This document shows positions 1 to 23,565 of a stretch of DNA of 64,000 nt, in pieces (within the stretch, counting starts at the first letter, position 1; each line of letters opens with the position of its first letter). The notes beneath the pieces are model-generated. The model saw nothing but the letters and a program-made list of their open reading frames with translations, had not been told where the DNA came from and made no database searches. Origin of the DNA: Diphasiastrum complanatum (Eukaryota > Streptophyta > Lycopodiopsida > Lycopodiales > Lycopodiaceae). The stretch is taken from contig CM055098.1 in NCBI GenBank assembly GCA_029204225.1, forward strand, positions 15,498,792-15,562,791. The letters are read 5' to 3'. A program made the position numbers and the translations under genes.

Positions 1-390
1 CTCGTTCCAGTCAGCACCAGAGTAAGAGACATAGTCATCGTCCGCTGATCACTACTGCACCAGATCATCCGCTTCATCGAGCACATATATTTCATCCTTT
101 TTCAGTCGTCTTAGCTGAGAGAGCAGCACTTTTCTCAGCAGGGACACCCACACACATTGTACCACCTCTCATACTTCATCAGGAGAGTAAATAGAGTAGA
201 GAGCTATCTACTAGTTTCTTATATAGTATATTGTTCGTTTTATTGGAGACATTTAATATGCTCCTGAGGTGTTTATCATACTTGATGTACGCATTGGTCT
301 TATATGCCTTAACAGACATTAATAAAGCTTTCTTTCTTTCTTTCTCTCTCCTTCTCTCCTCTTTCGCCCATTCACTCCTCTCTCCACTCT
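1..390 (+). mobile_element. LINE 3' end, unit 1 (5' truncated by window)
   Basis: This is the 3' untranslated end of the TC-tailed LINE family. The landmarks in order are TTGGAGACATTT, a CATACTTGATGTAC block, TCTTATATGCCTT and ACATTAATAAAGC, followed at about 328 by TTTC repeats and then a TC-rich tract. The same ordered landmarks recur at 482-667, 1053-1242, 2323-2480, 2908-3040, 7763-7980, 17670-17818 and 59630-59790. No coding sequence is visible in this copy. Confidence 0.7.
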
Positions 391-481
391 ATTAAGCTCA
401 AGCCCACTCTTCTTTCTTTTCACCTTCTTAAAAAGTCAGACTTCACTTTTAAACTCTCATCATTCACAAAGCTCTCTGCAC

Positions 482-614
482 TAGATGTTTTTCTTTATTA
501 CAGTTTGGAGACGTTTTTACGCTCCCATGGTTACCACATACTTGACATGTACTTCATCAGTCTTATATGCCTTTTGGCATGGAAAAGACATTAATAAAGC
601 TTTCTTTCTTTCTT

Positions 615-667
<53 letters not shown>
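482..667 (+). mobile_element. LINE 3' end, unit 2
   Basis: A severely 5'-truncated copy. It holds only the last 120 bp of the LINE 3' UTR (TTTGGAGACGTTTTTACGC, CATACTTGACATGTAC, CTTTTGGCATGGAAAAGAC, ATTAATAAAGC) and a (TTTC)n(TC)n tail from about 600 to 667. The AATAAA inside ATTAATAAAGC could serve as the polyadenylation signal, in which case the TC array begins a few bases downstream of it. Confidence 0.75.
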
Positions 668-1212
668 ACACAATATGTTCCTGCTACAACATAATATGTA
701 CTGGTCAATCTCATCATCAGACACATCCCAGCCCTCAAGCTCAGATTACCTCCTCCCGGAGACGACTACGCGAGACACAGAGTCTGACGATGACGATGAT
801 GCACTCCCTCACAGATATCAGAGACAGTGCACCACTCTTATTCATGCTACAGCTCGCACTACCCGTCCTATCATGAGTGCACACATCTTCCCCCCTCCTA
901 GACGACGTCAGTGACGACCAGTACTATCTCATGTTACAGCTCGTATCACATCCTTTTTCAGCAGCAGTGCAGGATGATATGCTCTACATCAGCTTTTCCT
1001 ATGCTCCTACTTACTGGCTTCCGTTTTGTAGTATTTAGTTACGTTCTTTTTTATGCATAGTCTTTGGATGACGTTTATATACGCTCCCACAGTTACCACA
1101 TACTTGACATGTACTTTTATCCGTCTTATATGCCTTTGGCACGGGAAAAGGACATTAATAAAGCTCTCTCTCTCTCTCTCTCTCCTCTCTCTCTCACTCT
1201 CACTCTCTCTCA

Positions 1213-1242
<30 letters not shown>
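668..1242 (+). mobile_element. LINE 3' end, unit 3, with acidic C-terminal coding tail
   Basis: In frame from about 698 to 914 there is an acidic tail (TESDDDDDALPHRYQRQCT, ending PPPRRRQ-stop). It matches the ends of units 4, 5 and 6, where the same D-run follows the zinc-finger region of the LINE pol protein. The 3' UTR continues to ACATTAATAAAGC near 1150 and a (TC)n tail of about 80 bp. The unit starts at the end of unit 2's TC tail, so the two are head to tail. Confidence 0.7.
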
Positions 1243-1243
<1 letters not shown>

Positions 1244-1244
1244 C

Positions 1245-2070
1245 ATCCCCACAAACCTAAATAACCTGGAACCGATTTGGGGCCCCTAGCTTGGAACCCC
1301 TAGCTTGAACCGGAAATCGGAATCAGGGCCCGAATCGGAATCGTCGCTGGAATATAGCCTGGAGCCCGATTCGGGTCTCCAACCTATTTCGATTCAGTTC
1401 GGAATCGCCAAATCTTTGCCCTAGGGAAATCGACGATTCAAAAAAATAAGACACACTTAACATGGATAGGGAGGTAAATTTGTCTCTTAAACTTTTTGAG
1501 TGCTGGAGCTTCAGCTTCTTCATATTTTTTGGGAAGGGCAGGGCCTCTCTTACATAGTTTCCTATATAAGAAGAAGGCCTCTCTTACATAGTTTCCTTCA
1601 TACTTTGACGTCCTATATAAGGACATGGCCTTGTCTGTCACTAATTTTTAGAGTCTTGAAATCCTTTGCTCCAAGAGAAAAGTACTCCCATACTGCACGC
1701 TAGATTGATCCAGCTTCTAAATAAGTTCATTCCGTGATGGTGTTAGATAACTCATATTAATTCCAGAAGCCTGGGGTAATATAGCATTGCATCTCATATC
1801 TGGAAACCTTCAACTTTCGGATTAGATTTTCCAGTTTCTTTTAGTTGTCTAATACTCTAGTTCTTTACTTTTGTTGAGAATTGTTCTTTTGTCCTCAACC
1901 TTGTTCGTTGTAGGTTTAGTAGTTGCTCATAATGGGATGGTAGATTTCCCATCTATGTTTGCACAAGGCTTTGGTTGTGTTTGAAATCCAATTATGTGTT
2001 GTTATATATGTCAACTTCTTTTCGGCTGTCCTTTTGCTTTGTTACTTAGTTCGTGTGTATTGTAAATCAG
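1245..2070. other. Intron or intergenic DNA with GAATCG-rich stretch
   Basis: No gene is visible. At 1260-1440 GATTCG/CGGAATCG words are frequent, resembling the repeat family described at 26 kb. A near duplicate of about 22 bp (GGCCTCTCTTACATAGTTTC) occurs at 1538 and 1575. The final bases, TGTAAATCAG, form the splice acceptor of the first visible ARGONAUTE exon. The exon that should precede it, carrying the conserved ADVTHP block of the PIWI domain, is not found here. Confidence 0.5.
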
Positions 2071-14409
<12,339 letters not shown>

Positions 14410-15080
14410 AGATGGTCTGTTATCCTTTGGTAGAGGTTGACATTTGGCTTGCTCAACAGCTTCCAAAAGCTTTGTTGCAAGCATTAAACTTGTCATGATA
14501 CTTTTTCGTTGGTAGTGAGGGAAGCTGATAGGCACAATATGAAGGCTGTCATCAAGGTATTTTGGAACTGGTGATTATACACATCAATTTGAAACCAGAA
14601 GTTTTGTGAGAAATTAGTTATAGTTTGGTGTAACAAAGACTTGACAGTGATGAATATAATTTGCTTTACATATCTGGCTATGATTTATGTAGGTTCTAGT
14701 TGAAGATGCAGTTGTTGGGTTGACTTCCAATTCAATCTAAACAATGTGCTATATAGATTATGGCAGTGAAGCAGTCTTTTGAAATGTAGAATGCTATGCT
14801 GGTGATTTTTATGTAAAATCTTCCTTTGGGTAGGTAGGGTTATTTTCATTGTCAATCAGTGTGTCATTTGATGGCAGTGAACTTACTGTCATCTCTTCTG
14901 ATTGCTTTGGCCATTTCTGGGATTGGTCTTCTCTGAATTTGTAAATTTCTGGGCAGTAGAATGAAGCCCTTAAAAAAATGTCGCAGAAGAAGGATCACAC
15001 ATGGGCTTGCATGAATTATGCTGGTGGGAAAGGATGATCAGCAAGATTAAAACCTTGATATTGTAACTTGCCTCATAGAT
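14410..15080. other. AGO 3' UTR and flanking DNA, no gene seen
   Basis: AT-rich sequence after the AGO stop codon. I see no further exon, repeat or RNA gene, and no single convincing polyadenylation signal. Confidence 0.5.
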
Positions 15081-15084
15081 GGGA

Positions 15085-15300
15085 TCTTAACCCAATGGGG
15101 CTCGCTCGGTTCGTTAGCTTGACATCCAAAGTTTGTTTGGTCTCAGGTTTGAGCCTCCCCTTGGAAACCAAGAAGCATAAATGGGATCTTACTGTTAGAG
15201 GGTATATATCACAAAGATCTGAGATCCTGGTCTGAAGGTTATGAGATTTGCACTCCTTGAAAGGTATATTAACAATAGTAAACAATCGTAGTTATTTCAT
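15085..15300 (+). mobile_element. Possible tRNA-derived SINE
   Basis: The stretch GGGGCTCGCTCGGTTCGTTA near 15099 followed about 40 bp later by GGTCTCAGGTTTGAGCCTCC at 15139 resembles the A box and B box (GGTTCRANNCC-like) of an RNA polymerase III promoter in a tRNA-like head. The unrelated downstream body would be the SINE 3' part. No cloverleaf could be drawn confidently, so it is not a functional tRNA gene. A second copy in the window was not found. Confidence 0.4.
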
Positions 15301-15743
15301 TGTTTTGTGCTTTATAGTCTTGATTGTGTCCCATCACTCATTATGTATTGTAGATACTCTGGAGCCTGTAGTATTCAGCAAATAAACCTCCAAGCCTGAA
15401 CAGAATCTCAGGCCTACCACCATTACCTACGTTTTTTAATGAAGTTTCAAATTGTGGTCAAAATTTGTAATTTGTTTACCTCTTTTTTATATATCATTAA
15501 TATTATAAGTGTTAAATTGTGCACCTATATTCCTGAAAACATGCACAAATATGGTGAATTTTAACGAAATCTAAATAATATGCCAAATAGTTCCCGTTTG
15601 CACAAAATATTACATATTCCATACGCAACAATGTTATTTATAGAACTATGCTAGATGATGCATATAAATGTTTACTATTATTATCTATCAAGTTGATTGA
15701 ATGACATTTTTTGAGAGATTTCTCACATTGAATATTATATGTG

Positions 15744-15747
<4 letters not shown>

Positions 15748-15821
<74 letters not shown>
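15748..15821. repeat. Compound (GT)n(GA)n microsatellite
   Basis: A GT array passes directly into a GA array and is followed by CTTTATTAATTCC. The CTTTATTAAT at the array edge matches the reverse complement of the LINE tail (ATTAATAAAGC then TC), so this may be the tip of a minus-strand LINE of the same family. Confidence 0.9.
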
Positions 15822-15823
<2 letters not shown>

Positions 15824-15824
15824 T

Positions 15825-16660
15825 ATTAATTCCAAAAAATTTCGAGATCCATGACCTTTTTATCTCACTTGTTGCATAAAATGAATAAATGAATATGATC
15901 GGTGACTATGAAAGTCTTGTTGCAATCCGATACCTTAAAAATGACTACTACAAGCCATGGTAATTTACTAGATTTGATGTGTTCCGTTTTCAAATATTCT
16001 TCTAATTACCTACCACCCTAGTCTTCTGCCTTTTGGCTTAACTTATAGAGACAAGTCAAGTATCAGACACTACTTCTATCCAATAGTCTCTACTGCCCCC
16101 GTGGGTGGTAAGCCATGAGGTAGCTTTTAAGAAAAAACAAATTTCAATTTTAATTTGAGCTCCAAATAAAGTATCTATCTTCTAAGCTATTTGAAGTAAA
16201 AAAGTCCAAGCTATTTCATATTGAATATCTTGTGTAAAATGCCAGAGCACTAGATAAGGGCTTAAACATATTATGAAAGATGGGAGACAAGGCATTGAAT
16301 AGTTCTTATTGAAAGCAAAAACTTGTTGCAAAATTTTATGTTGAAGATGTAGTTGATTGATTCAATTGCAAGATATATTTTGCAAGGTTCGTTATGCATG
16401 ACTACATGCGCATAAGATATATACATGTGCAAAGGTTGCAAGGATGTGCATGGAAGTGCTTGTTGATAATATAGTCCATGGAAATTATTAGAAGACATTT
16501 TCAATGCTAAATGGATTGTAAGAAACGGGCCTTGGCATTTTGCGAGTAAATTTTTTGCGAGTTTCTTTCTTGCCATGACTCAACAAAAAGATGGCACATG
16601 GTGTGTTGCCTTTTTTGTGCTATTACTTTAATGTTTATTAGTAAGAATGTGGTTTGGTAC
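15825..16660. other. AT-rich DNA without recognised features
   Basis: Short open frames on both strands show no coding character. No repeat, RNA gene or element end was recognised. Confidence 0.5.
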
Positions 16661-16732
16661 ATGGTTAATAATCCCACAGTAAAAAAAAATTTCAACTTAA
16701 ATTTTTTTTTTGCAGCCTCCCAAGATCCTCCA

Positions 16733-16910
16733 AAGATAGCACGAGACCACCTGAGTTTTCTTTTTCCTATAGCAAGCCGGCGTGCTATCTGATTCCGTCG
16801 CATAAAAAAAATTTATTGTTTCATTTAGCACCCCCACGTGCTATTTTCGAAGGTTGCCAAAAAAAAAAAAATCTAGCTGATTTACTTAGCACACTGGTGT
16901 GCTATGTTTG
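16733..16910. repeat. Three spaced TAGCAC...GTGCTA inverted repeats
   Basis: Short imperfect palindromes lie at 16769-16788 (ATAGCAAGCCGGCGTGCTAT), 16826-16843 (TAGCACCCCCACGTGCTA) and 16887-16904 (TAGCACACTGGTGTGCTA), spaced about 60 bp apart, each with a neighbouring A-run. The flanks AGGTTGCCAAAAAA and AAGCTGAAAAAA are also alike, so this is a short degenerate tandem repeat whose conserved core is the palindrome. Confidence 0.65.
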
Positions 16911-17669
16911 AAAGCTGAAAAAAATATTCTGAAATAATCTTTCAACTCAAATTTGGTTCTCAGATGTGTCAAACAAGATGTATCAAGCACATTAATCCAT
17001 AAGAAACAAAGATTACTCAATGGACTAAATTTTGTATTCTTGTACAAAATTGTTAGTGGTAGCTAATAGCAATGACAATAAACATCGTAGCCTCTATCAC
17101 ATAAATAACACTATTGAGAAACTCTTGTTGTCATTGGAGGATGATGTAGTAATGACAATGAATGCTTCGGAGATATGCACAGTGCTCCACCAATGGCTCT
17201 TCTCCATTCCCTTGGGGTGGACTATGGCCATCTCGTCAACTTTGTGAGGCTCAATGCATGTGATAGTTGTTATTGAAGTATCAATAATAACAAACAAATT
17301 GTTTCAGTTCACGTGTTAAATTGCCATCATGTCACATGCATTGCGATGGTGATGGTGCCCCTGCTTGCAATGGTGCCCTAGCTCATGATTATCTCCAACG
17401 CCATTGTCGCTCTCTCCCTCTGGCCCAACCTATGGCCTGATCACTCTAATGACTTGTTCTAAGTGTGGGGGGAGCTCACGCTCCCCCTCCCTCAATGTAA
17501 CATTTGATGCAACAGATGGAGCAACGCATGTGTTCTGAGCAACCTGCTGCCGCTCCTATCCCTACTGAGGTCTCTATTGCACCTACCACAAATATCAACA
17601 ACCTCAGATCCAATCTAGCAGTTGTACCTACAACACCTTATCCCTATTCTCTCTCTTCTCAACCCAATG

Positions 17670-17737
17670 CGTCATGGTGAAACACACTTGATATGTACTT
17701 CCTTGGTCTTATATGCCTTTTGGCATGGAAAAGACGT

Positions 17738-17818
<81 letters not shown>
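17670..17818 (+). mobile_element. LINE 3' end, unit 8
   Basis: A 5'-truncated tip of the TC-tailed LINE: CACTTGATATGTACTTCC, GGTCTTATATGCCTTTTGGC, ATGGAAAAGACGTTAA, then (TC)n of about 75 bp at 17743-17817. Here the AATAAAGC is lost and TC follows GTTAA directly. This lies in the region between AGO and the copia element. Confidence 0.8.
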
Positions 17819-17821
<3 letters not shown>

Positions 17822-18048
17822 TAACTCTCTCACAAGATCACGCTCTCTCTCTTTTGAACGTTCGAGATCTCTCGCTTTCTAGACATTTCTTCAACGTCGT
17901 ACGTTTGCTCTTCGTCCGCCCTTCACGTGGCCCAATGAAAAGGCTAGAATCGAGTTTTCTCTAACACTGCTCACATTCCTCTCCCCCTCGCAGATCAAAT
18001 TAGATGCATTCTCTATACCAATCAAAATCAGGAAAATCATCAATCTAT

Positions 18049-18298
18049 TGTTAGAAATCAATGATAAACTTCATTGTTACTATTTACAAGGTACATTAAT
18101 GTTGACAGTTGTGACCAGCTGTCATTAGCCGTAGGGTAGTCTATTAGTATACTCGTAGGTCTTCTCTCTCTATCAGGGGTTCAAGGTTTATTTGTACATC
18201 TTATATTTAGTATGTTGTAGAGTGATAGTGTGATTATGCGTGTTCTTCTTTCGCCTTCTTGTGGTGAATGCTTGATGTTGCATATCTAATTGTTGACA
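18049..18298 (+). repeat. 5' LTR of copia element 1
   Basis: 250 bp, TG...CA ends, preceded by TSD TCTAT. It differs from the 3' LTR by scattered substitutions and lacks a 13-bp segment (TAAATGCTTATGG region) present there. Confidence 0.95.
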
Positions 18299-18484
18299 TG
18301 ATATTAGAGCAGCGATAGTCCTGCGTGCCTGATTAGTGGATACAGCTTGTCACAGGCTCCGCAATGAAGTGAGAAAGTCCTTCACGGGAGGTGAAAGCTT
18401 GGAGAGACAAAAACGGTTGGAAGAAATTTTTCTTTGGTGTATTTTGCAGGTTTGGAGCTCAGAATCATCAGTGGGGAACGAAGA

Positions 18485-18690
18485 CACAGTCCCGGAGGCA
18501 TCAGAAAGGCCAGGGCAGCATCAGACAGATTGAAAATTTGTTGAGTGGAGAGATTTTTACAACACTTCCTAGTTGTTGTGAAAAGCACAGTCCCGGGGGC
18601 ATCAAAAAGGCCAGGGCAGTATCAGACAGATTGAAAATCTCTTGAGTGGGAGAGATTTTTTACAATACTTCTGAGTTGTTGTGGAAAGTG
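18485..18690 (+). repeat. Tandem duplication of about 100 bp in copia leader
   Basis: The block starting CACAGTCCCGG at about 18485 (CAGAAAGGCCAGGGCAGCAT, GACAGATTGAAAAT, AGAGATTTTTACAA) is repeated from about 18586 with a few changes. It lies between the primer site and gag. Confidence 0.8.
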
Positions 18691-19177
18691 CTATTTATGT
18701 GAGAGGTTTGCTAAGAAATCTCTCATTTGTCTGTTTGGAGTACCGCAAATCACACTAGACAGTGTCTAGTGCTGCCATTCAGAGTTAGGAGGCTTCATAC
18801 TTTTCACATTACTGATCTCGGTCTTTTGAACAATCACACATTTCGAAATCTTTGCAAAGAGGAGGCGGCGTAGCCACTGCGCCGAAGTGGGGAATCTAGA
18901 ATATTCCCTCTGAAAGTTCTGATATTCTCTCTACTTTTCATCTTTTCCGTACCAATATCCGATCGACGCGCCAGAGGTAGGAGAACTGTCGTACATTCGC
19001 ACGTCATACCGATATCGCATACCCGTACCAATATAGGATCCACGCGCGTGAGCTAAAGAAAATCCCGAGCAGTCGTGCACCCGCGCGTCGTACCGATATC
19101 AGGTGTCCAACCAAAAAAAAAAAATTTACAGTTCTGTAGTGTGATAAATTTTGTGATTTAGACTCATCTATCCAGTA

Positions 19178-20086
19178 ATGGCAACTCTAAGCGAGAGTGT
19201 CCTTAACGAGTCAAATAAATTGGAAGGTGCTGGCAACTATGAGTTGGAGAACATTTTGATGGAAAATGAGCTATGGGAGATCGTGACAGGTGAAGAGACA
19301 AGACCAGTGATTGAAGAAGATCAGCGGACATTTGATAGGAGAAAACGGAAAGCCCAGAATGTCATCAACCTATCAGTTAGAGATGCAATTATTCCCTATA
19401 TTTCAGATTCAGAAGGACCAAAAGAAGCGTGGGATACATTGAAGGCATTGTTTGAAACGACAAATACATCTTGAATACTATTTCTGAAGACGAAGTTGCA
19501 TACATTGCGGATGGATGATGGAGCAACTATTGTCGATCACATACTGAAAATCAAAGAGATTCGTGACCAATTAGCAGCAGTTGGAGAGCGAGTACAAGAT
19601 CGTGAGATCGTGCAATTGACATTGAATAGTCTGAGTGAGTCACATCAGATGTTTGTGACGAGTATAGCCACAAGAGAAAATCTTCCAACCTATGAAGAAC
19701 TAGGTGGATTGCTTTTGCAGGAAGAGCAACGTCAAGAAAATTTGAATCATCGCAACATGAGCTATGATCAAGCTCTTGCAGTTAGAGGACGAGGTGGAAG
19801 ATTTGGCCGTGGAAGGTATCAATCGAGAGGAGGAAACTCAAGCCGAAGATCATTTCAACAATTTTATGAGCAAGTCAATGATAGTCCGAATCGAGGCAAT
19901 TGGAATCGAGGCCGAGGTCAAGGACGCGGCTATTCAAGACAAAATAAACCTGGAAATTGTAGGTACTACAACAAACCTGGCCATTGGGAGCGTGAATGCT
20001 TCAAGAAACAGAAGGAGATGGAACAAAGAAAAGACAAATGGCAAGCGAGAAATTATGCTGATCAACATCAATTTGATGACTATTAG
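19178..20086 (+). pseudogene. copia gag (UBN2/capsid and zinc knuckle), broken
   Basis: Starts MATLSESVLNESNKLEGAGN and continues with the capsid-like sequence ENELWEIVTGEETRPVIEED and SEGPKEAWDTLKALFETTNT. A TGA at 19472 replaces the Arg codon found in copy 2 (TSRVIFLKTK). It resumes LHTLRMDDGATIVDHILKIK and ends in an RG-rich basic region with a knuckle CRYYNKPGHWEREC, where the second Cys of CX2CX4HX4C has become Tyr. Copy 2 keeps Cys there (CRYCTKPGHW). A few residues (AVWKFKLK-type) before ENILMENELW are also lost. Confidence 0.9.
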
Positions 20087-20149
20087 TATGAAGATAATTA
20101 TACTGATCCACATCAATACGATGATGATCAATATGAAGATGATACAGGT

Positions 20150-23100
20150 GAGAGTTCAAAATTGTTCATTACAACATTAATGACAAGTGATGAAGCCAAG
20201 GATATCTGATATATTGATAGTGGTGCATCCAAGCACATGACTTCAAGGAAAGAGTGGTTTTCCGAACTCAAGGAAACTGTCAATGGTGATGAAGTTGGAC
20301 AAACTGATGGCAAATTGCTATCTGTTAAAGGAGTTGGAGTGGTACCAGTGAAGTTAGCCAGTGGGAGGATAAAGCAGATAAGCAATGTGCAATATGTACC
20401 TGGCTTAGCTAACAATCTACTATCTGTTGGGACGATGGCTGATCAACAACTCAAGGTTGAGTTTGACAGTGACAAATGTCTTGTCAAAGACATCAAGAAT
20501 CACTACAAAGTGATTGCTACAGAAGTTGGAGTCAACGGGAATCGACTCTACAAATTGAATGTGAATCTTTTACTCAAGCTATGGTAAGCACTGTTGATAG
20601 TCAAAGTGATCTTTGGCATCAAAGGTTTGGTCATATTAGTGCTCAAAGCTTGCAAATCCTTAAAAGAAGTAATCTAGTTGTTGGATTGCTTGATATCTCT
20701 TTTGAGGGAAAAAACTTGTGAGGGTTGCATATTGGGAAAACAGCATAGAGAGAGATTTCCCAAAGATGGAGTAAGAAGAGCCAATGGCATTCTTGATCTT
20801 GTTCATAGTGATCTGTGTGGACCAATACAAACTAGGTCCATTAGTGGTTGTTACTATTTCATCACATTCATTGATGACTATAGTAGACATATCTGGATTT
20901 ATTTCATAAGCAAGAAATTTGATGCTTTTGTCAAGTTTAGAGAGTTCAAGGCTCTAGTTGAAAAACAAACATGTTGTTATATTAAGACCCTCAGATCAGA
21001 TGGTGGCGGTGAGTATTTTTCAACAGAGTTTATAAATTTTTGCAAGGATCAAGGGATCAAGAGACAAACCACTACACCCTATCCACCACAACAAAACGGA
21101 GTTGTAGAACGGAAAAACAGATCCATTGTGAAGATGGCTAGGGCAATGCTTAAGAGCAAGGGTTTGCCAAATACCTTTTTGGGCAAAGCATGCAACACAG
21201 CTATTCATATCTTGAATCGGTGTCCTACGAAGTCCGTGGAGGATAAGACACCTTACGAAGCTTTTACTGGAAAGAAACCTAATATTTCTCATTTACAAGT
21301 ATTTGGTTGTGATGCTTACGCTCATGTGCCTAATAAAAAACGAAAGAAGTTGGATGCAAAGGCTGTTAAGTGTATTTTCCTTGGATACGATGAAAGAGCC
21401 AAGGCATACAGGATGTATGACACAGATGCACAAAAGATCGTGATTTCCAAAGATGCTAATTTTGATGAGATGGGTCAAAATGACCAAATAAAATTGACAA
21501 TTGATCCCTTTGACGATTAAGCTAAAGTGCAAGTGAAAGAAGAAGTTGATGTCGATATGGAAGAGCCAATGGAAAAAGACAGGGTTAATAATGAGATTCC
21601 TAGGAGAGTGTCTAAGTGGTACTTGTCAGTAGCAAGTGATGCTAATAAGGGAGATACTCCCGAATCAAGTGAGCAGGGAGAGCTTAGAAGATCAAGTAGA
21701 AACGAAAACCTCCGGCAAGATTAGAGATGAATCTAGCCCTAATGGGTTCTGTGCTCAAGGCTCAAGAACCAAAAAAAATTTATAAAGCAAAGGAGCACAA
21801 GGAGTGGCGTGAAGCTATGAAAACAGAAATGGAAGCTATATCGAAAAATAGAACGTGGAACTTGGTTGAGCTACCTGATGGTAAGACGCCTATCACTTGT
21901 AAATAAATATACAAGATCAAATATGGAGCTGATGGGCAACTCAACAAGTATAAAGTACGGTTGGTTGCGAGAGGATTTGAGCAGCAGGAAGCTATTGATT
22001 TTGAGAAAACCTTCGCACCCGTAGCTAAGATGGTAACTATACGTTCTATCATTGCTATTTCTGCTTTCTATGATTGGAAGATCCAACAAATGGACGTTAA
22101 ATATGCTTTTCTTAATGGAATGCTGGATGAAGATGTGTACTTAGTACAACCTCAAGGATTTGTTGAGCCAGGGAGAGAACATCTCATTTGTAAGCTCAAC
22201 AAAGCCATTTATGGATTGAAGCAAACACCACGAGCGTGGTACTCTTGCATTGATGAACACTTCAAGCAAAAAGGAATGGTAAAGAGTGATGCTGATTCTA
22301 ATCTTTACATTCTAAAGCAAGATTCAGATATAGTGTTCATTGTGTTGTACGTGGATGATTTGATTATTACAAAAAGTAATGAGAGCTTAATTGATGAAAT
22401 AAAATCAGATCTTTCCAATGCTTTTGACATGAGTGATCTAGGATTGATGAACTATTGTCTTGGCATTGAAGTATAGCAAAAGGAAGACATGGTCTTTCTT
22501 ACACAAAACAAATATGCACGAGATTTGTTTTATAAGTTCAATATGCAGGATTGTAAGCCTTTGAGAACACCTATGGATGTCAACATGAAACTTACTGCAT
22601 ATGATGAATCTGAGAAAGTGGATGCTTATTTGTATAGACAGCTGGTGGGTAGTTTGATTTATTTGACACACACACGACTTGATATTTCTTATGATGTTGG
22701 TGTTGTTAGTCAGTTTATGCAAGATCCTAGTCAAGCACACTGGAAGTCTGCTAAACGTATTCTCAGATACATTCGAGGGACATTGAATTTTGGTTTGAAG
22801 TATAATCAGCCTGAAGCACCAATATTGGTAGGTTATACAGATGCTGATTGGGCAGGTAATATTGATGACAGAAGATCTACCAGTGGTCATACATTTAATT
22901 ATGGTACAATAGAGCAGCAAAAAGCAACCTACAGTAGCCTTATCATCGACGGAAGCTGAATATTGAGCACTCAGCAATGCTACACAAGAAACGGTATGGT
23001 TACGAAGATTGCTTATGGATTTAGATCAACCACAAGTGGATGCGACTACTATATCTTGCGATAATCAAAGTTGCATTCACCTTGCCAAAAATCCAGTTTT

Positions 23101-23303
23101 ACATGCTCGAACCAAGCACATCGAATACACTACCATTTTGTTCGAGAGAAATTTTTGATGGAGCCATTGATCTTGTTTTTTGTAAATCTGAAGATCAAAT
23201 GGCAGATATTTTTACTAAGTCATTAGGTAGATGTAAATTTGAGAGGTTTCGTACTCTATTAGGAATAGAAGAATGTAATTTTATCATTGAGGGAGAGTGT
23301 TAG
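20150..23303 (+). pseudogene. copia pol: protease, integrase, RT, RNase H, broken
   Basis: Protease: YIDSGASKHMTSRKEW (20213), with TGA just before it. GAG-pre-integrase: LWHQRFGHISAQSLQ and, after a one-base frameshift near 20717, CEGCILGKQHRERFP. Integrase: DLVHSDLCGPI, LRSDGGGEYF and PPQQNGVVERKNRSI supply the D, D and E, in one frame to 21520. RT: MVARGFEQQEAIDFEKTFAP, QQMDVKYAFLNGMLDED, AIYGLKQTPRAWYSC and VLYVDDLIIT (catalytic YVDD). RNase H: LVGYTDADWAGNIDDRRSTS, a frameshift at about 22910, then CDNQS and HARTKHIEYHYHFVREK in shifted frames, ending QMADIFTKSLGRCKFERF. Stops or frameshifts at about 20210, 20717, 21518, 21722, 21904, 22474, 22910 and 23130. Confidence 0.92.
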
Positions 23304-23560
23304 AAATCAATGATAAATTTCATTGTTACTGTTTACGAGGTACATTATTGTTGACAGCTGTGACCAGCTGTCATTAGCCGTAGGGTAGTCTATTAGTCTA
23401 CTCATAGGTCTTCTCTCTCTATCAGGGGTTCAAGGTTTATTTGTACATTTTACATTCAGTATGTTGTAGAGTGATAGTGTAATTGTGCGTGTTCTTCTTC
23501 CGCCTTCTTGTGATAAATGCTTATGGTGAATGCTTGATGTTGCATATCTGATTGTTGACA
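23298..23560 (+). repeat. 3' LTR of copia element 1
   Basis: 263 bp, followed by TSD TCTAT. Longer than the 5' LTR by an insertion in which TGCTTATGGTGAATGCTTGA partly duplicates neighbouring sequence. Confidence 0.95.
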
Positions 23561-23565
23561 TCTAT

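Larger units (their letters stand above)
18049..23560 (+). mobile_element. Ty1/copia element 1, both LTRs and target duplication
   Basis: LTRs at 18049-18298 and 23298-23560 begin TGTTAGAAATCAATGATAAA and end TTGTTGACA. The 5-bp target duplication TCTAT is perfect at 18044-18048 and 23561-23565. A degenerate tRNA-Met-type primer site (TGATATTAGAGCAG; usual TGGTATCAGAGC) follows the left LTR, and a polypurine tract GAGGGAGAG precedes the right one. Internal order is gag, protease, integrase, RT, RNase H, i.e. copia order. Several stops and frameshifts show it cannot encode a working polyprotein. It lies just downstream (in transcription direction) of the last visible exon of the chloroplast copper ATPase. 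Confidence 0.95.

Noticed and set aside
567-914. Open frame starting in a Ser-Leu repeat
   Set aside because: The SLSLSL part is translation of the (TC)n tail of LINE unit 2; only the acidic tail from about 698 is meaningful, as part of unit 3.
15085-15170. Functional tRNA gene
   Set aside because: A- and B-box-like words exist but no acceptor stem or anticodon arm can be paired.
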